The notes: generated by a model not told the origin, from the letters alone. 64,000 nt of DNA from Nitrosospira sp. Nsp11 (GCF_900142705.1 NZ_FRBV01000001.1:186001-250000); one strand, 5' to 3'; positions 51,237-61,111 are shown, counted from the first letter of the stretch. Numbers and translations are program-made.

Positions 51237-52454
51237 ATGAAAAAAACTCGCGCTCCTCATCGCACCAAATCTCCGCGCGTAGTGCAAGAGCTTTGCCGCC
51301 TGGCGGCTGGGCTTGCCGCTTCCGGCAGCCGTATAGAAGACGCCTTCTGGGAAAACCGCCTTGCGGCAAAGATACACGCTCAACTACGGACAAGCGACGA
51401 TCAAAATCTCGAAGCGGCGTTGGATCAGCTTTATGACACGGACCCGGCGGGTTATAGCGAGTTCATTTATGCCATAGAGGCTGCAATTGAATGCAGCATA
51501 TTGACACATGAAGATCGACGCTATGATGTGCTGATGTTTGCCGTGCCGGTGCTGACGTGGTCGCGATTTTCAATTCCTTCGGGGCCGGTAGACGAAGCAA
51601 TGCTGGCCAATTTGCGGGTACAGTTGCAGACCCATGTGCTGGCGCCGAATGTTCAGTTCGTGCTCGCGGATTGTCTGTTCAGTCCCGACCAATTGCCGCG
51701 CGGCTATCACCTTACACATGAGCTGGCCGGCAAGCTATGGTCGGCAGCGGTGGCTGGAGAGCGTATGTTGCATATGAATCCCAACCGGCTAGCCGAAACC
51801 GGACGTTTTCTCTCCGATACACGTTATCTTCTAGGGGGCATCGCGGCGCCGCAAGGAAAGGCCATGTTCCGCTGGCAGCAAGCGAACGGGGTTGGCGAGA
51901 CCAGGAACAGCAACCTCCCGGCTCTGATGTTATCAAAAGAGGAAATTGTGCTTGCATGGCAGACTCACGGCGGTGAAGCTTTACGGCAGTTGTTCCTGGG
52001 GTGCGCGTTTGAATTACCGATACCCGATGGCTTTTTTTCGGCCTGGCGCATGGCGGATCGCCTCGCCCGGCCCTATTCCACGCATGCCACCGTTAATTTC
52101 CTGCAAACTACACTGAATATCTCCCCAAACAGGCTGCGTGCGGTAATCGCGCCTTTCTATGATCAGTGGCTGGAAGAATACCGTATAGGTTTCACGCTCA
52201 AGGATCGCAACGAGGTGCTGTACGGGATAGTATGGGCATTGGTTGGCGATGAAGATGAGAGCAGCGATATCGTCACCCAAATCGAAACGACCTTGCGGGA
52301 ATGCGGCATAGGTCATACCATGTTGCTGCAAAATCATTTTCTTCTGGACTATTGCGAGGAGTGTGGCACTCCATTGTTTCCAAACCCGGAAGGCGAAGTG
52401 GTTCACGCTGAATTTCCGGAAGAAGGCGAAGTAGCGCCAATACATTTACATTAA
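51237..52454 (+). CDS. DUF2863 family protein
   Basis: A 405-residue soluble protein recognisable as the betaproteobacterial DUF2863 family: VVQELCRLAAGLAASGSRIED at the start, RRYDVLMFAVPVLTWSRFSIPSG, RMLHMNPNRLAETGRFLSDTRYLLGG, and a C-terminal CEECGTPLFPNPEGEVVHAEFPEE, where C-x2-C may bind metal. No function is established. It lies upstream of msrB and the yciB-yciI-bolA-ppiC group on the same strand, the same order as in related genomes. Confidence 0.85.
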   Translation: MKKTRAPHRTKSPRVVQELCRLAAGLAASGSRIEDAFWENRLAAKIHAQLRTSDDQNLEAALDQLYDTDPAGYSEFIYAIEAAIECSILTHEDRRYDVLMFAVPVLTWSRFSIPSGPVDEAMLANLRVQLQTHVLAPNVQFVLADCLFSPDQLPRGYHLTHELAGKLWSAAVAGERMLHMNPNRLAETGRFLSDTRYLLGGIAAPQGKAMFRWQQANGVGETRNSNLPALMLSKEEIVLAWQTHGGEALRQLFLGCAFELPIPDGFFSAWRMADRLARPYSTHATVNFLQTTLNISPNRLRAVIAPFYDQWLEEYRIGFTLKDRNEVLYGIVWALVGDEDESSDIVTQIETTLRECGIGHTMLLQNHFLLDYCEECGTPLFPNPEGEVVHAEFPEEGEVAPIHLH

Positions 52455-52542
52455 GATACACTCTTTGTCCGCTTGGAACACATCCCTGAAATATCCTTGA
52501 GATACCTTTCAGGTGGCGCTAAATTTTCGACTGAAGGGAATC

Positions 52543-52950
52543 ATGGACCGAAAAATCGTCAAGTCTGAACAGGAATGGCAAAAGCAGCTTACGCCTCAGC
52601 AGTACCATGTTTGTCGCGAGGGCGGTACCGAGCCCGCTTTTACAGGTGAATACTGGAATTGCCACGATAAAGGCGTATACCGTTGCGCATGCTGCGGTGC
52701 TGCGCTATTCAGTTCGGATACCAAGTTCGATTCAGGCACGGGTTGGCCTTCTTTCTGGCAACCGGTGGCCCCGGCCAATGTCACAGCCGAGGAAGATAAC
52801 AGCTTTTTCATGCACCGGACTGAGGTATTGTGTGCCCGCTGCGATGCGCACCTGGGGCATGTATTCGACGACGGACCTGAGCCAACCGGTTTACGCTATT
52901 GCATCAATTCCGGATCACTCAAGCTCGATCGGGGAACAGGCAATATATAA
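52543..52950 (+). CDS. msrB: Peptide methionine (R)-S-oxide reductase MsrB
   Basis: Reduces methionine R-sulfoxide in proteins. From ATG 52543 (AAGGGA site) the protein has 135 residues: [20 protein letters not shown], zinc site C48-x2-C51 and C97-x2-C100, [11 protein letters not shown], and the catalytic C120 in [10 protein letters not shown]. The GTG at 52513 would add ten non-conserved residues. Confidence 0.96.
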   Translation: MDRKIVKSEQEWQKQLTPQQYHVCREGGTEPAFTGEYWNCHDKGVYRCACCGAALFSSDTKFDSGTGWPSFWQPVAPANVTAEEDNSFFMHRTEVLCARCDAHLGHVFDDGPEPTGLRYCINSGSLKLDRGTGNI

Positions 52951-53043
52951 GCGGCTCGATTGCTTTATCAGTACGGCATATCTTTTTTATGACACTGAAA
53001 GACATGCCGGGCGTTTTAGTGGAAATCTAGCTCGACCGTTCGT

Positions 53044-53089
53044 CATTCGTCCGGCCTTTTTTACCTCATTCGTCCAGTCTTTTTTAGCC
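53044..53089. repeat. Tandem 23 bp imperfect duplication
   Basis: Two adjacent units, each CATTCGTCC then two to three variable bases and CTTTTTTA, in the 286 bp gap between msrB and yciB. Ends in T-runs but has no stem. Function unknown. Confidence 0.6.
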
Positions 53090-53236
53090 AGGACGGAGAA
53101 TCATCTGTCGGGGCTAAAATCTCCCGCAATTTAAGCGTATATATTCGCTCATCTTTCTGGAAAATTTGAATAGATTTTTACGTGGCTAACGGCCATAATT
53201 ACTCTTCAACGGCTCCTGCCGGCCCAGTTGGACATT

Positions 53237-53782
53237 ATGAAGCTTCTTTTTGATCTCTTTCCGGTAATCCTGTTTTTCGTTGCTTTCAAAATTTATGGCA
53301 TCTACGCGGCCACTGCCGTTGCCATTGGCGCCACTTTTGCGCAAATCGTCTGGGTCTGGTTTCGCCACGGCAAGGTGGATACCATGCTGTGGGTCAGCCT
53401 TGTTATCATCGTTATTTTCGGCAGTGCAACATTGATCCTGCAAGATGAAACATTCATCAAGTGGAAACCGTCGGTACTTTACTGGCTTTTCGCCGCCGCG
53501 CTACTGTTGGCCCACCTGGTTTTCAAGAAGAACTTGATCCGTGTCATGATGAAAGAACAGATCAAGCTGCCAGACCCCGTATGGGGCCGCCTCAACGCCA
53601 GCTGGGCGGCATTTTTCGCGTTAATGGGCGGAGCGAATCTTTACGTGGCTTTCAATTATGATACTGATACCTGGGTCAACTTCAAGCTGTTCGGGTTTAT
53701 GGGTCTGATGGTGGCTTTTGTCCTGTTACAAGGTGTGATGCTGGGTAAATACATACAGGACAGTGAGGATAAGGAAGCGTGA
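53237..53782 (+). CDS. yciB: Septation protein A / intracellular septation membrane protein YciB
   Basis: A 181-residue membrane protein with five hydrophobic segments: [69 protein letters not shown] and [20 protein letters not shown]. It has the family signatures [14 protein letters not shown] and [17 protein letters not shown]. Involved in cell envelope integrity and division in enterics. An ATG at 53237 is preferred over the TTG at 53228. Its stop overlaps the yciI ATG. Confidence 0.94.
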   Translation: MKLLFDLFPVILFFVAFKIYGIYAATAVAIGATFAQIVWVWFRHGKVDTMLWVSLVIIVIFGSATLILQDETFIKWKPSVLYWLFAAALLLAHLVFKKNLIRVMMKEQIKLPDPVWGRLNASWAAFFALMGGANLYVAFNYDTDTWVNFKLFGFMGLMVAFVLLQGVMLGKYIQDSEDKEA

Positions 53783-54081
53783 TGTTCTATGCGATAAACG
53801 GGGAAGATATACCCGACAGCCTGGAAAAAAGGATGGCGGTCCGTCCGGAACATCTGGAACGCATCAAGGTATTGCAGGAAGAGGGGCGTCTTATCCTGGC
53901 TGGACCATACCCGGCAATCGATAGCCCCGACCCAGGCCCGGCAGGATTTTCCGGTAGCCTGATCGTAGCCGAATTCGAATCACTGGAAGCAGCGCAAACC
54001 TGGGCAGAAGCCGATCCATATGTCACTTCCGGCGTATATGGCAAATTGACGGTCAGGCCATTCAGAAAAATTTTACCTTAA
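53782..54081 (+). CDS. yciI: YciI family protein
   Basis: A 99-residue ferredoxin-like protein: [21 protein letters not shown], the [25 protein letters not shown] active-site-like His/Asp region and [17 protein letters not shown]. The family's catalytic role is uncertain. ATG 53782 overlaps the yciB stop (TGATG), so translation is coupled; GTG 53779 is the alternative. Confidence 0.93.
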   Translation: MFYAINGEDIPDSLEKRMAVRPEHLERIKVLQEEGRLILAGPYPAIDSPDPGPAGFSGSLIVAEFESLEAAQTWAEADPYVTSGVYGKLTVRPFRKILP

Positions 54082-54090
54082 ATAAAACCG

Positions 54091-54354
54091 TTGAGTACAA
54101 TTGAATTGATCAAGCAGAAACTTTCTGTTCTTGAACCGGAAAAAATTGAAATCGTGGATGAGAGCGCCAGGCATGCAGGGCATGAAGGCGCTAAAAGCGG
54201 TGGCGGGCATTATTTACTCACCATTGTTTCCCATAAATTTTCCGGGAAATCCGCGTTGGCGCGACATCGTCTGGTCTATACCGCGCTGCAAGAGATGATG
54301 CATAAGAATATTCACGCCTTAAGTGTAAAAGCGTATACTCCCGAAGAAATTTGA
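54091..54354 (+). CDS. bolA: BolA family protein
   Basis: An 87-residue protein: IELIKQKLSVLEPEKIEIVDESARHAGHE, then GGHYLLTIVSHKFSGKSALARHRLVYTAL, the BolA fold with its conserved His and RH motif. Partner of monothiol glutaredoxins in iron-sulfur trafficking. The start appears to be TTG at 54091, with no clear ribosome-binding site and an upstream gene 9 bp away, so coupling is likely. Confidence 0.93.
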   Translation: MSTIELIKQKLSVLEPEKIEIVDESARHAGHEGAKSGGGHYLLTIVSHKFSGKSALARHRLVYTALQEMMHKNIHALSVKAYTPEEI

Positions 54355-54380
54355 TTTTGATCCCATGACAAGGAAGCCCC

Positions 54381-55178
54381 ATGTATTTTATTAAATTTTC
54401 CCAACTAACAGCGCTAGGTATTTCCGGGCTGATTGCCGTGACGGCTGTTCAGGCTCAAACTGGGTCGTCCATGGCGAAGGTGAATGGAGTCGCCATTCCT
54501 CAGTCACGCATTGAATTTATAATGAAAGCGCGCGCTGCCCAGGATCAGCCGGATTCTCCTGAAGCCAGAAAAGCCTTGCGTGAGGACCTCATAACCGAGG
54601 AAGTAATCGCTCAGGAAGCGAAAAAAAAGGGACTCGACAAGGACCCGGATTTCGTAACCCAACTCGAGATGGCTCGTCAAACAGCCCTGGTTAGAGCTTA
54701 TCAGGTCGATTACATAAAAAACCACCCGGTTAGCGATGAAGAGCTGCGCAAGGAATATGAAACGGTCAAAACTCAGATGGGTGACAAAGAATACAAGGCG
54801 CATCATGTTTTAGTTGCTAGCGAGGCAGAAGCTAAGGATATTATCGCGCGTATCAAAAAAGGTACCAAGCTTGAGAAGATTGCCGAGGAAAAATCCCTGG
54901 ATACCGGTAGCAAAAATAAGGGTGGCGAGCTCGACTGGAGTCCTGCTGCAAGCTATGTCCAGCCCTTTGCCGAAGCCTTGACTAAATTGACCAAGGGTCA
55001 GCTCACCGAACAACCGGTAAAAACGCCCTTCGGCTGGCATGTTATACGGCTGGACGACGTGCGGCCCCTGAAGGTTCCTCCATTCGAAGAAATAAAGCAG
55101 AACCTGGCCCAACGCGTATTGCAACGTCAATTCGCGGCATCTGTCGGCGAGTTGCGATCCAAGGCGAAGGTTGAATAA
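54381..55178 (+). CDS. Periplasmic peptidylprolyl isomerase (PpiC/parvulin type)
   Basis: A 265-residue secreted protein: signal peptide LTALGISGLIAVTAVQAQ, a SurA-like N-terminal helical part (MAKVNGVAIPQSRIEFIMKAR), and a parvulin domain at about 135-240 (EYKAHHVLVASEAEAKDIIARIKKG ... GGELDWSPAASYVQPFAEAL ... TPFGWHVIRLDDVR). It assists outer-membrane or secreted protein folding. Last gene of the yciB-yciI-bolA-ppiC group, and followed by an intrinsic terminator. Confidence 0.94.
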   Translation: MYFIKFSQLTALGISGLIAVTAVQAQTGSSMAKVNGVAIPQSRIEFIMKARAAQDQPDSPEARKALREDLITEEVIAQEAKKKGLDKDPDFVTQLEMARQTALVRAYQVDYIKNHPVSDEELRKEYETVKTQMGDKEYKAHHVLVASEAEAKDIIARIKKGTKLEKIAEEKSLDTGSKNKGGELDWSPAASYVQPFAEALTKLTKGQLTEQPVKTPFGWHVIRLDDVRPLKVPPFEEIKQNLAQRVLQRQFAASVGELRSKAKVE

Positions 55179-55202
55179 CTCGTATTCAAATGCTCGCTAG
55201 AT

Positions 55203-55231
55203 AAAAAGGCGGTCGGTGACCGCCTTTTTTT
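55203..55231 (+). terminator. Intrinsic terminator after the ppiC-like gene
   Basis: AAAGGCGGTC pairs with GACCGCCTTT around a short GGT loop and is followed by a run of T. It lies 25 bp past the stop and closes the DUF2863-to-ppiC run; the A-run on the other side could serve the convergent alr gene. Confidence 0.92.
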
Positions 55232-55289
55232 ACGGGCGCAATTTGAACAGGTCCAAGGAAAAACCCGAACTTTCGCCTTCTGAATCGGA

Positions 55290-56363
55290 TCAAGTTACTA
55301 TCTGCATGCGTGGCGCCAGTGCGCATAATAACTCGTAGCCAACCGTACCGGCTGATTGCGCCACCTCGTCAACGGGCATTCCCTTTCCCCAGAGCGTTAC
55401 CGGGGTACCCACCCCGGCGTTTTCTATTTCGGTCAGATCTACATGCAGCATATCCATGGATACACGCCCGACAATGCGGGTGCGCCTGCCGTTTACCAAT
55501 ATAGGGGTGCCAGTAGGCGCATGACGCGGGTAGCCGTCGGCGTAACCGCCCGCGACAATTCCCACGCGCATCGGCCCGTGTGTACGAAAAGTATGACCAT
55601 ATCCGACGCCATCTCTCGGCTCAAGCGTTTGCACCGCGATGATCTTGCTCGATACCGTCATCGCCGGGTGCAGATCCAGCTCGTCAGCAGGGGTGTCGGC
55701 GAATGGGGAGGCGCCATAAAGCACGATGCCCGGCCGTACCCAATCGGCATGTGTTTCGGGAAAACGGAGGATAGCAGCGGAATTAGCCATTGAACGGGGC
55801 AGATACCGCCCTTCGACGGCAGCGTTGAAACGTTGTAGCTGCGCGGCGATGCTCTCGCTTCTGCAGGGCTCGTCTGCGCGGGCAAAATGCGTCATCACGG
55901 TAATTTGACCTACGGCAGAATTCGCTTTGAGGGTTTCCAGCGCAGCGGGAAACTCATCAAGCGTAAATCCCAGCCGATTCATGCCGGTATTGAGCTTCAG
56001 AAATACATCCAGCTTGCCGCGGGGCCTGGATGCCGACAACATCGCGAGCTGCTCGCGGTGATGGATTACGGTGCTTAAGTGGTATTGCTCGATCCAACCT
56101 AATTCGCTTATATCGAAAAAACCTTCGAGTAGCAAAATCGTCTGGCGATAGCCCGCCTCCCGCAGCCGCACGGCAGCGTCCAGCTCAAGCATTGCGAACC
56201 CTTCTGCTCGAGCTAGTGCTTCGGCGGCACGCAGTAGCCCATGGCCATATGCGTCAGCCTTGATCACTGCCATCACGCGCGAGTTGGGGGCGTGGCGGCG
56301 AACGACGGACAGATTATATTCGAGTGCGGAGAGATCGATCAGTGCCTGGATGGGGCGTGACAT
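55290..56363 (-). CDS. alr: Alanine racemase
   Basis: PLP enzyme that supplies D-alanine for peptidoglycan. 357 residues: N-terminal TIM barrel with K35 in VIKADAYGHGLL, MNRLGFTLDEF, the C-terminal beta domain with the catalytic Tyr in DGVGYGHTFRTHG, and the VSMDMLHVDLT motif. Length and motifs are standard. Convergent with the ppiC-like gene and divergent from lplT. Confidence 0.96.
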   Translation of the reverse strand: MSRPIQALIDLSALEYNLSVVRRHAPNSRVMAVIKADAYGHGLLRAAEALARAEGFAMLELDAAVRLREAGYRQTILLLEGFFDISELGWIEQYHLSTVIHHREQLAMLSASRPRGKLDVFLKLNTGMNRLGFTLDEFPAALETLKANSAVGQITVMTHFARADEPCRSESIAAQLQRFNAAVEGRYLPRSMANSAAILRFPETHADWVRPGIVLYGASPFADTPADELDLHPAMTVSSKIIAVQTLEPRDGVGYGHTFRTHGPMRVGIVAGGYADGYPRHAPTGTPILVNGRRTRIVGRVSMDMLHVDLTEIENAGVGTPVTLWGKGMPVDEVAQSAGTVGYELLCALAPRMQIVT

Positions 56364-56563
56364 CAGCAGGGCAACCTCTGAATAAATCCACTGCAGAGGA
56401 TTCTGGATTTAGGCAGAGGTTTCTTGGGACATAACAAATATTTCATCAGTGATCCTGAATCAGATGGTTTCAATTTTATAGCACAACGGTTTCGTGATAT
56501 TGCCCGGATGAGCATTGTATAATTCCTCGCCTTACGGGTGAGAAAGTTTTAGGAGAGCAAAGC

Positions 56564-57838
56564 TTGAAACGCGGATTCTATACCATCATGGCAGCGCAGT
56601 TTTTCTCTTCGCTGGCGGACAATGCGCTGCTGGTCGTCGCCATTGCGCTGTTGATAGAACTGCATGCGCCTGCTTACCTCACTCCGATGCTCAAGTTTGT
56701 GTTCGTGTTGTTTTATGTGATTCTTGCCCCGTTCGTTGGCGCTTTTGCCGATTCCATGGCCAAGGGGTGGGTAATGTTCATTAGCAATAGCATCAAGATC
56801 GTAGGTTGCAGTCTGCTTTTTCTGGCATCGCATCAGTATTTTGCTCTAGCTGCCTATGCAGTCGTCGGGCTTGGCGCCGCTGCTTACTCTCCCGCTAAAT
56901 ACGGCATACTCACTGAACTGCTGCCCCCCGAAAAACTGGTCGTAGCCAATGGCTGGATCGAAGGTTTGACCGTTGCCTCCATCATAATAGGCACGGTGCT
57001 GGGCGGGCTACTGATCTCACCCTCGGTCTCCGCCATGTTTTTGACGCTCGACTTTCCACTCATAGACACAGGTGTGAATACCGTCGCGGAAGCCGCCATA
57101 CTTCTTATCGCCGTATTCTATACCACCGCCGCCATCTTCAATCTGTACATTCCCAATACCGGAGTTGACCACCGCGTTCTCAAGAAAAACCCTGTATTCC
57201 TGATACATGAGTTCGGGCATTGCATGAAGCTGTTATGGACAGACAAGCTCGGGCAAATTTCGCTGGCTGTCACTACGTTGTTTTGGGGGGCGGGGGCAAC
57301 CCTGCAATTTATCGTGCTGAAATGGGCCGATATCGCGCTCGGCTATCCGCTAAGTAAAGCTGCGCAATTACAAGGCGTAGTGGCCGTAGGGATCGCGGTA
57401 GGCGCCGTTATCGCGGCACGGTTGGTGTCGCTCCGGCAGTCGGTAAAAGTGATTCCTCTTGGCATCGCCATGGGCATCGTCGTAATAGCCATGATTCTGG
57501 CGCACGATTTGTGGATTGCGGTTCCGCTTTTAATGCTGATCGGCGGACTTGCTGGTTTTTTTGTAGTGCCGATGAATGCTCTGCTGCAACACCGCGGACA
57601 CATCCTGATGGGTGCCGGACACTCCATAGCAGTTCAGAATTTCAATGAGAACCTGAGTATTCTCACCATGCTGGCCGTGTATGCAATATTGGTGAGTTTC
57701 GACGTCCATGTTTACACCGTTATTGTTCTGTTCGGCCTCCTCGTGGCGATAATCATGGCGCTGATACGTCGATGGCATCTGCGTAACCAGAGCATTGAAG
57801 ATTCATTGCATCTGATCGGCGCCCATAAAGGGCACTAG
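56564..57838 (+). CDS. lplT: Lysophospholipid transporter LplT-like (MFS)
   Basis: A 424-residue MFS transporter with twelve hydrophobic segments: starts KRGFYTIMAAQFFSSLADNALLV, contains KYGILTELLPPEKLVVANGWIEG and GAGHSIAVQNFNENLSIL, all close to LplT. It flips 2-acyl lysophospholipids into the inner leaflet, where Aas reacylates them. The start is TTG 56564, with AGGAGAG 7 bp ahead. No aas gene is adjacent, unlike enterics, so a separate acyltransferase must serve. Confidence 0.9.
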   Translation: MKRGFYTIMAAQFFSSLADNALLVVAIALLIELHAPAYLTPMLKFVFVLFYVILAPFVGAFADSMAKGWVMFISNSIKIVGCSLLFLASHQYFALAAYAVVGLGAAAYSPAKYGILTELLPPEKLVVANGWIEGLTVASIIIGTVLGGLLISPSVSAMFLTLDFPLIDTGVNTVAEAAILLIAVFYTTAAIFNLYIPNTGVDHRVLKKNPVFLIHEFGHCMKLLWTDKLGQISLAVTTLFWGAGATLQFIVLKWADIALGYPLSKAAQLQGVVAVGIAVGAVIAARLVSLRQSVKVIPLGIAMGIVVIAMILAHDLWIAVPLLMLIGGLAGFFVVPMNALLQHRGHILMGAGHSIAVQNFNENLSILTMLAVYAILVSFDVHVYTVIVLFGLLVAIIMALIRRWHLRNQSIEDSLHLIGAHKGH

Positions 57839-58031
57839 GGAATCTGAACAAATATTGAGAGCAGCCTGACCCTTTGGCTACGACTATAAATGCGTTGCCG
57901 GCTGTGCTTCCTGGCTTCCTGGCATCCTGGACTGAGCCACAACACGGCTCCGTTGCCTCGTGATCATTCCGACTTGCCACAACGCTTCGCACCGGGCTTG
58001 CCAAAGGTTCCGGCGCATCGATGTTTTTCTG

Positions 58032-58532
58032 CTATAAAATGACCGGCCGATCGGATAGCTCATTTTCTCCGCCCTTTCGCTCAGCGGGGAAATGCGTCTG
58101 CAAATGATTGCCGATCCCTTGGATTCCCGCAATTACCCCTGATTCGAACTGACCCAGACGAAAAGCTTCTTCCATTTCATGACAGATCTTTTCCCACTCC
58201 CCACTACCGACTTTGCTGTTGATTCCACGATCCGCAACGATTTCAACATCGCGATCCGCAAGCAATAAATAAATAAGCACACCATTGTTATGCTCTGTAT
58301 CCCAGACACGAAGCTGGGCAAATGCCTCCACGGCTCGCTCGCGTGCCGACTGATCTCTAAGCAGCGGCCACGTATTCAATGCTGCCTCCACCGCAAAAAG
58401 GATCTCCCCGTCATGGCTGACTTCAGTTCGGCTGATAGCCTGTTCGATTGCTATCAGCACGGCATCCGGAAATACACGCCGCACGGCCATAGAACTGGTA
58501 AAACAGTGCCGCAGTATGCGTGCAAAATTCAT
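58032..58532 (-). CDS. TPM domain protein (short)
   Basis: A 166-residue protein with a TPM (TLP18.3/Psb32/MOLO-1) fold: RTEVSHDGEILFAVEAALNTWPL, VEAFAQLRVWDTEHNNGVLIYLLLADRDVEIVADRGIN and GEWEKICHEMEEAFRLGQFE. No signal peptide or glycine tail. Its ATG follows directly on the TAG of the larger TPM gene, in the order lemA - TPM - TPM. Function of these trios is unproven, though they associate with envelope stress. Confidence 0.85.
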   Translation of the reverse strand: MNFARILRHCFTSSMAVRRVFPDAVLIAIEQAISRTEVSHDGEILFAVEAALNTWPLLRDQSARERAVEAFAQLRVWDTEHNNGVLIYLLLADRDVEIVADRGINSKVGSGEWEKICHEMEEAFRLGQFESGVIAGIQGIGNHLQTHFPAERKGGENELSDRPVIL

Positions 58533-59408
58533 CTACCATCTCCCTGATGCGCCACCGCCTCCAAAGCCGCCGCCACCCCCACCAAAGCCACCGCCTCCTC
58601 CAAACCCACCCCTGCCGCCCATGCCACCGCCGGGCCAGCCACCGCGGCCCCCTCTAAAAACTCCCCCGCCAGGGCTGCCGAACAAGCTTACGAAAAATGC
58701 AAGGATAGCCGCAATGATGCCGATGACTAGCGAAGAAAAAAGCAGCCAGCCCAGAAATCCTGCCGAAGCGCTTATGATGCCGGCGCCGATGAAGCGCCCA
58801 AAGAAGGACTGCAATACTTTTGCCACGACGATGAGCATGATAAAAATCGGGATAATGTTATCCATCACCGCATTCCCCGAAGGAGCACGTTCGCCGCGCC
58901 TGGCTTGGGGCGGCGGCAACGGTTCTCCTTCGACCACGCTCATCGTTTGCTCAATACCGGCATCGATACCGCCGGCAAAATTGCCCTGCTTGAATTCAGG
59001 AACAATGACTTCATCGACTATGCGCTTTGCCAGGGCGTCCGGCAGCACGCCCTCCAGACCATATCCCACCTCTATACGCACCGTCCTGTCCTGCTTGGCG
59101 ACTAACAGGAGTGCGCCGTCATCGATACCTTTTCGCCCGAGTTTCCACGCCTCGGCCACGCGAATCGAATATTGCTCGATAGTTTCAGGCTGAGTGGTGG
59201 GAACGATCAACACCGCAATCTGGCTGCCTTTTCTGGCTTCAAACGCAGCCAGTTTCTGTTCCAGTTGCGCGGCCTCATCCGTCGTCAGTGTACCGGTCAG
59301 GTCGGTAACGCGGGATTTAAGCGCTGGAATTGCCACCTCCGCCATCGACAAAGAGACGGAAAAGAGCAGCGCGAAGAATACAAGAGCTTTTCTTTCAGTT
59401 TGTCTCAT
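58533..59408 (-). CDS. TPM domain protein with glycine-rich tail
   Basis: A 291-residue protein: signal peptide MRQTERKALVFFALLFSVSLS, TPM domain (RVTDLTGTLTTDEAAQLEQKLAAFEARKGSQ, then DRTVRIEVGYGLEGVLPDALA), two hydrophobic segments (IIPIFIMLIVVAKVL and LVIGIIAAILAFFVSLFG), and a Gly/Phe-rich C terminus ending in a GGGGASGRW tail. ATG 59408 is preferred over TTG 59465. Second gene of the lemA operon. The tail is coded by tandem GGN codons. Confidence 0.9.
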   Translation of the reverse strand: MRQTERKALVFFALLFSVSLSMAEVAIPALKSRVTDLTGTLTTDEAAQLEQKLAAFEARKGSQIAVLIVPTTQPETIEQYSIRVAEAWKLGRKGIDDGALLLVAKQDRTVRIEVGYGLEGVLPDALAKRIVDEVIVPEFKQGNFAGGIDAGIEQTMSVVEGEPLPPPQARRGERAPSGNAVMDNIIPIFIMLIVVAKVLQSFFGRFIGAGIISASAGFLGWLLFSSLVIGIIAAILAFFVSLFGSPGGGVFRGGRGGWPGGGMGGRGGFGGGGGFGGGGGGFGGGGASGRW

Positions 59409-59482
59409 AAAGAAAAGTTGAGGCGCGGCTTCAAGTTCCGGGGTCAGGTATTTAGATTCCCGCAAAGAATCTGTTTCCCCGG

Positions 59483-60076
59483 CTATGGCTTGCTGAAATC
59501 CACCTTCGGTGCAACTGAAATTGCTTTCTCGTTTTCAACGGCGAAGCTAGGCTTCACCTTGAACCCGAATATCATTGCCGTAAGGTTGCTGGGGAACGAA
59601 CGCACCGTGATGTTGTACTCCTGGACCGCCTTGATGTAGCGGTTACGAGCCACGGTGATACGATTCTCGGTGCCTTCCAGTTGTGCCTGCAATTCACGAA
59701 AATTGGCGTCCGATTTAAGTTGCGGATAGTTCTCCGCCACCACAAGCAAGCGCGACAGGGCGCTTGTCAGTTCCCCCTGGACACTCTGAAACTTCGCAAA
59801 GGCTTCGGGGTCGTTGATCAGCTCCGGCGTAGCCTGGATGCTTCCCACCTTGGAGCGGGCATTCGTTACGCCCAGCAGCACGTCTTTTTCCTGCGCGGCA
59901 AAACCTTTCACTACGTTTACAAGATTGGGCACCAGGTCCGCGCGACGTTGATACTGATTCAGAACTTCCGCCCAGCTCGCCTTGATTTGCTCATCGGTAG
60001 ACTGCAAGGTATTATAGCCACAGCCGCTCAAGGTAACGGCAAGAAGCAATGTCAAAGACCGCAGAAAATTAGTCAT
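59483..60076 (-). CDS. lemA: LemA family lipoprotein
   Basis: A 197-residue LemA protein with a lipobox (TLSGCGY, C near residue 19) and the LemA helical hairpins: SWAEVLNQYQRRADLVPNLV, ENYPQLKSDANFRELQAQLEGTENRI and AVQEYNITVRSFPSNLTAMI. LemA proteins anchor envelope-stress modules; here it is first gene of an operon with two TPM proteins. Confidence 0.92.
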   Translation of the reverse strand: MTNFLRSLTLLLAVTLSGCGYNTLQSTDEQIKASWAEVLNQYQRRADLVPNLVNVVKGFAAQEKDVLLGVTNARSKVGSIQATPELINDPEAFAKFQSVQGELTSALSRLLVVAENYPQLKSDANFRELQAQLEGTENRITVARNRYIKAVQEYNITVRSFPSNLTAMIFGFKVKPSFAVENEKAISVAPKVDFSKP

Positions 60077-60216
60077 GGAATTCTTCCTGAAAAAAGCGTT
60101 GCTTCACATAGGTGGTAAATGGGGATTAGTTATCCTAATGCAAGGGACCTCTGAATAAGTCCTCCACTGAGCGCGAAACGACGCGGACCGGAGCGCTGAC
60201 GTTACCAAACTGCAAA

Positions 60217-60272
60217 GTAGGTCGGGCTCTGCCCGACATCCGTTTTTGATCGTCGGGCAGAGCCCGACCTAC
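60217..60272. repeat. Dispersed double-hairpin (BIME-like) repeat, copy 2
   Basis: The same 21 bp arms as at 22095-22165, here perfectly inverted and 14 bp apart, each a small hairpin of GTCGGGC/GCCCGAC. It lies in the 288 bp gap between the uracil-DNA glycosylase and lemA genes. Confidence 0.9.
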
Positions 60273-60364
60273 TCCTCCGACCATTCGCGTCGTTGCTCCC
60301 TTGCCTTGCTGGACGCAACGCCATGAAGCCGCAGCCGCCCTCCTGTTCTGACAAATCGTGTGAC

Positions 60365-61111
60365 TTATTCGAAGGTTCCCAAAGTCTCCATTGTACGTCT
60401 GGCGAAACACAAATCCTCCCAGGCTTTCGCTTTTGCGGGCAATGTCCTCAGCAGATAAGCGGGGTGATAGGTGACAATAACAGGAATACCCGAATGCTGG
60501 TGCAATCTTCCGCGAAGGCTGCCGAGATTGGCATCGGTGTGCAGTAGATTCTCCGCCGCGACTTTTCCCAGCGCAATGATAAGCCTGGGCTTCATTAATT
60601 CGATTTGACGCGCGAGATACGGTTCGCATTGATGCGCCTCATGGGAGGTGGGGGCCCTGTTGTCAGGTGGACGGCATTTCACGATATTGGCGATGTAGAC
60701 ATTCTGACCGCGCTTCAGATCGATTGCCGCCAACATGTTGTCCAGCAACTTGCCGGCTTGCCCGACAAAAGGCTCTCCGGTCGCATCCTCCTGCGCACCG
60801 GGTCCTTCACCCACATAAAGCCAGTCGGCGTTCTTGTCCCCTATGCCGAATACGGTGCGTGTGCGGGACTGAAACAGTGGGCACGCAATACAACCCTCAA
60901 CGCTGGCTTTAAGTTCATCCCAGCCCATCCGCAAAATTTGTGCGCGCCTGTCTTCCTTTGCGTCTACATGGAGATCGGGAACGGGCTCAACGGCAACCTC
61001 GGCTTTCTCAGCAGAAGCGCGACCGTGCATTTCGGTCCTGGTACGCCACAGTGGCGTCAAGCCCAGTTCCTTGAGTATGTCCTTGCGCCTGGTTCGCCTG
61101 GCAACAGTCAT
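60365..61111 (-). CDS. Uracil-DNA glycosylase, family 4 (iron-sulfur type)
   Basis: A 248-residue UDG. Four Cys for the 4Fe-4S cluster: C74, C77, C146 and C162, in the C-x2-C and C-x15-C pattern of family 4. Catalytic region GEGPGAQEDATGEPFVGQAGKLLD and the IVTYHPAYLLR motif. The N-terminal ~50 residues, charged and without known motif, extend the core. It overlaps rimI by 4 bp and forms tsaB-rimI-UDG, a common betaproteobacterial operon. Confidence 0.93.
   Translation of the reverse strand: MTVARRTRRKDILKELGLTPLWRTRTEMHGRASAEKAEVAVEPVPDLHVDAKEDRRAQILRMGWDELKASVEGCIACPLFQSRTRTVFGIGDKNADWLYVGEGPGAQEDATGEPFVGQAGKLLDNMLAAIDLKRGQNVYIANIVKCRPPDNRAPTSHEAHQCEPYLARQIELMKPRLIIALGKVAAENLLHTDANLGSLRGRLHQHSGIPVIVTYHPAYLLRTLPAKAKAWEDLCFARRTMETLGTFE

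Noticed and set aside
58550-58650. Pro-rich plus-strand frame (PPPKPPPPPPKPP)
   Set aside because: It is the antisense of the glycine-rich tail of the TPM protein.
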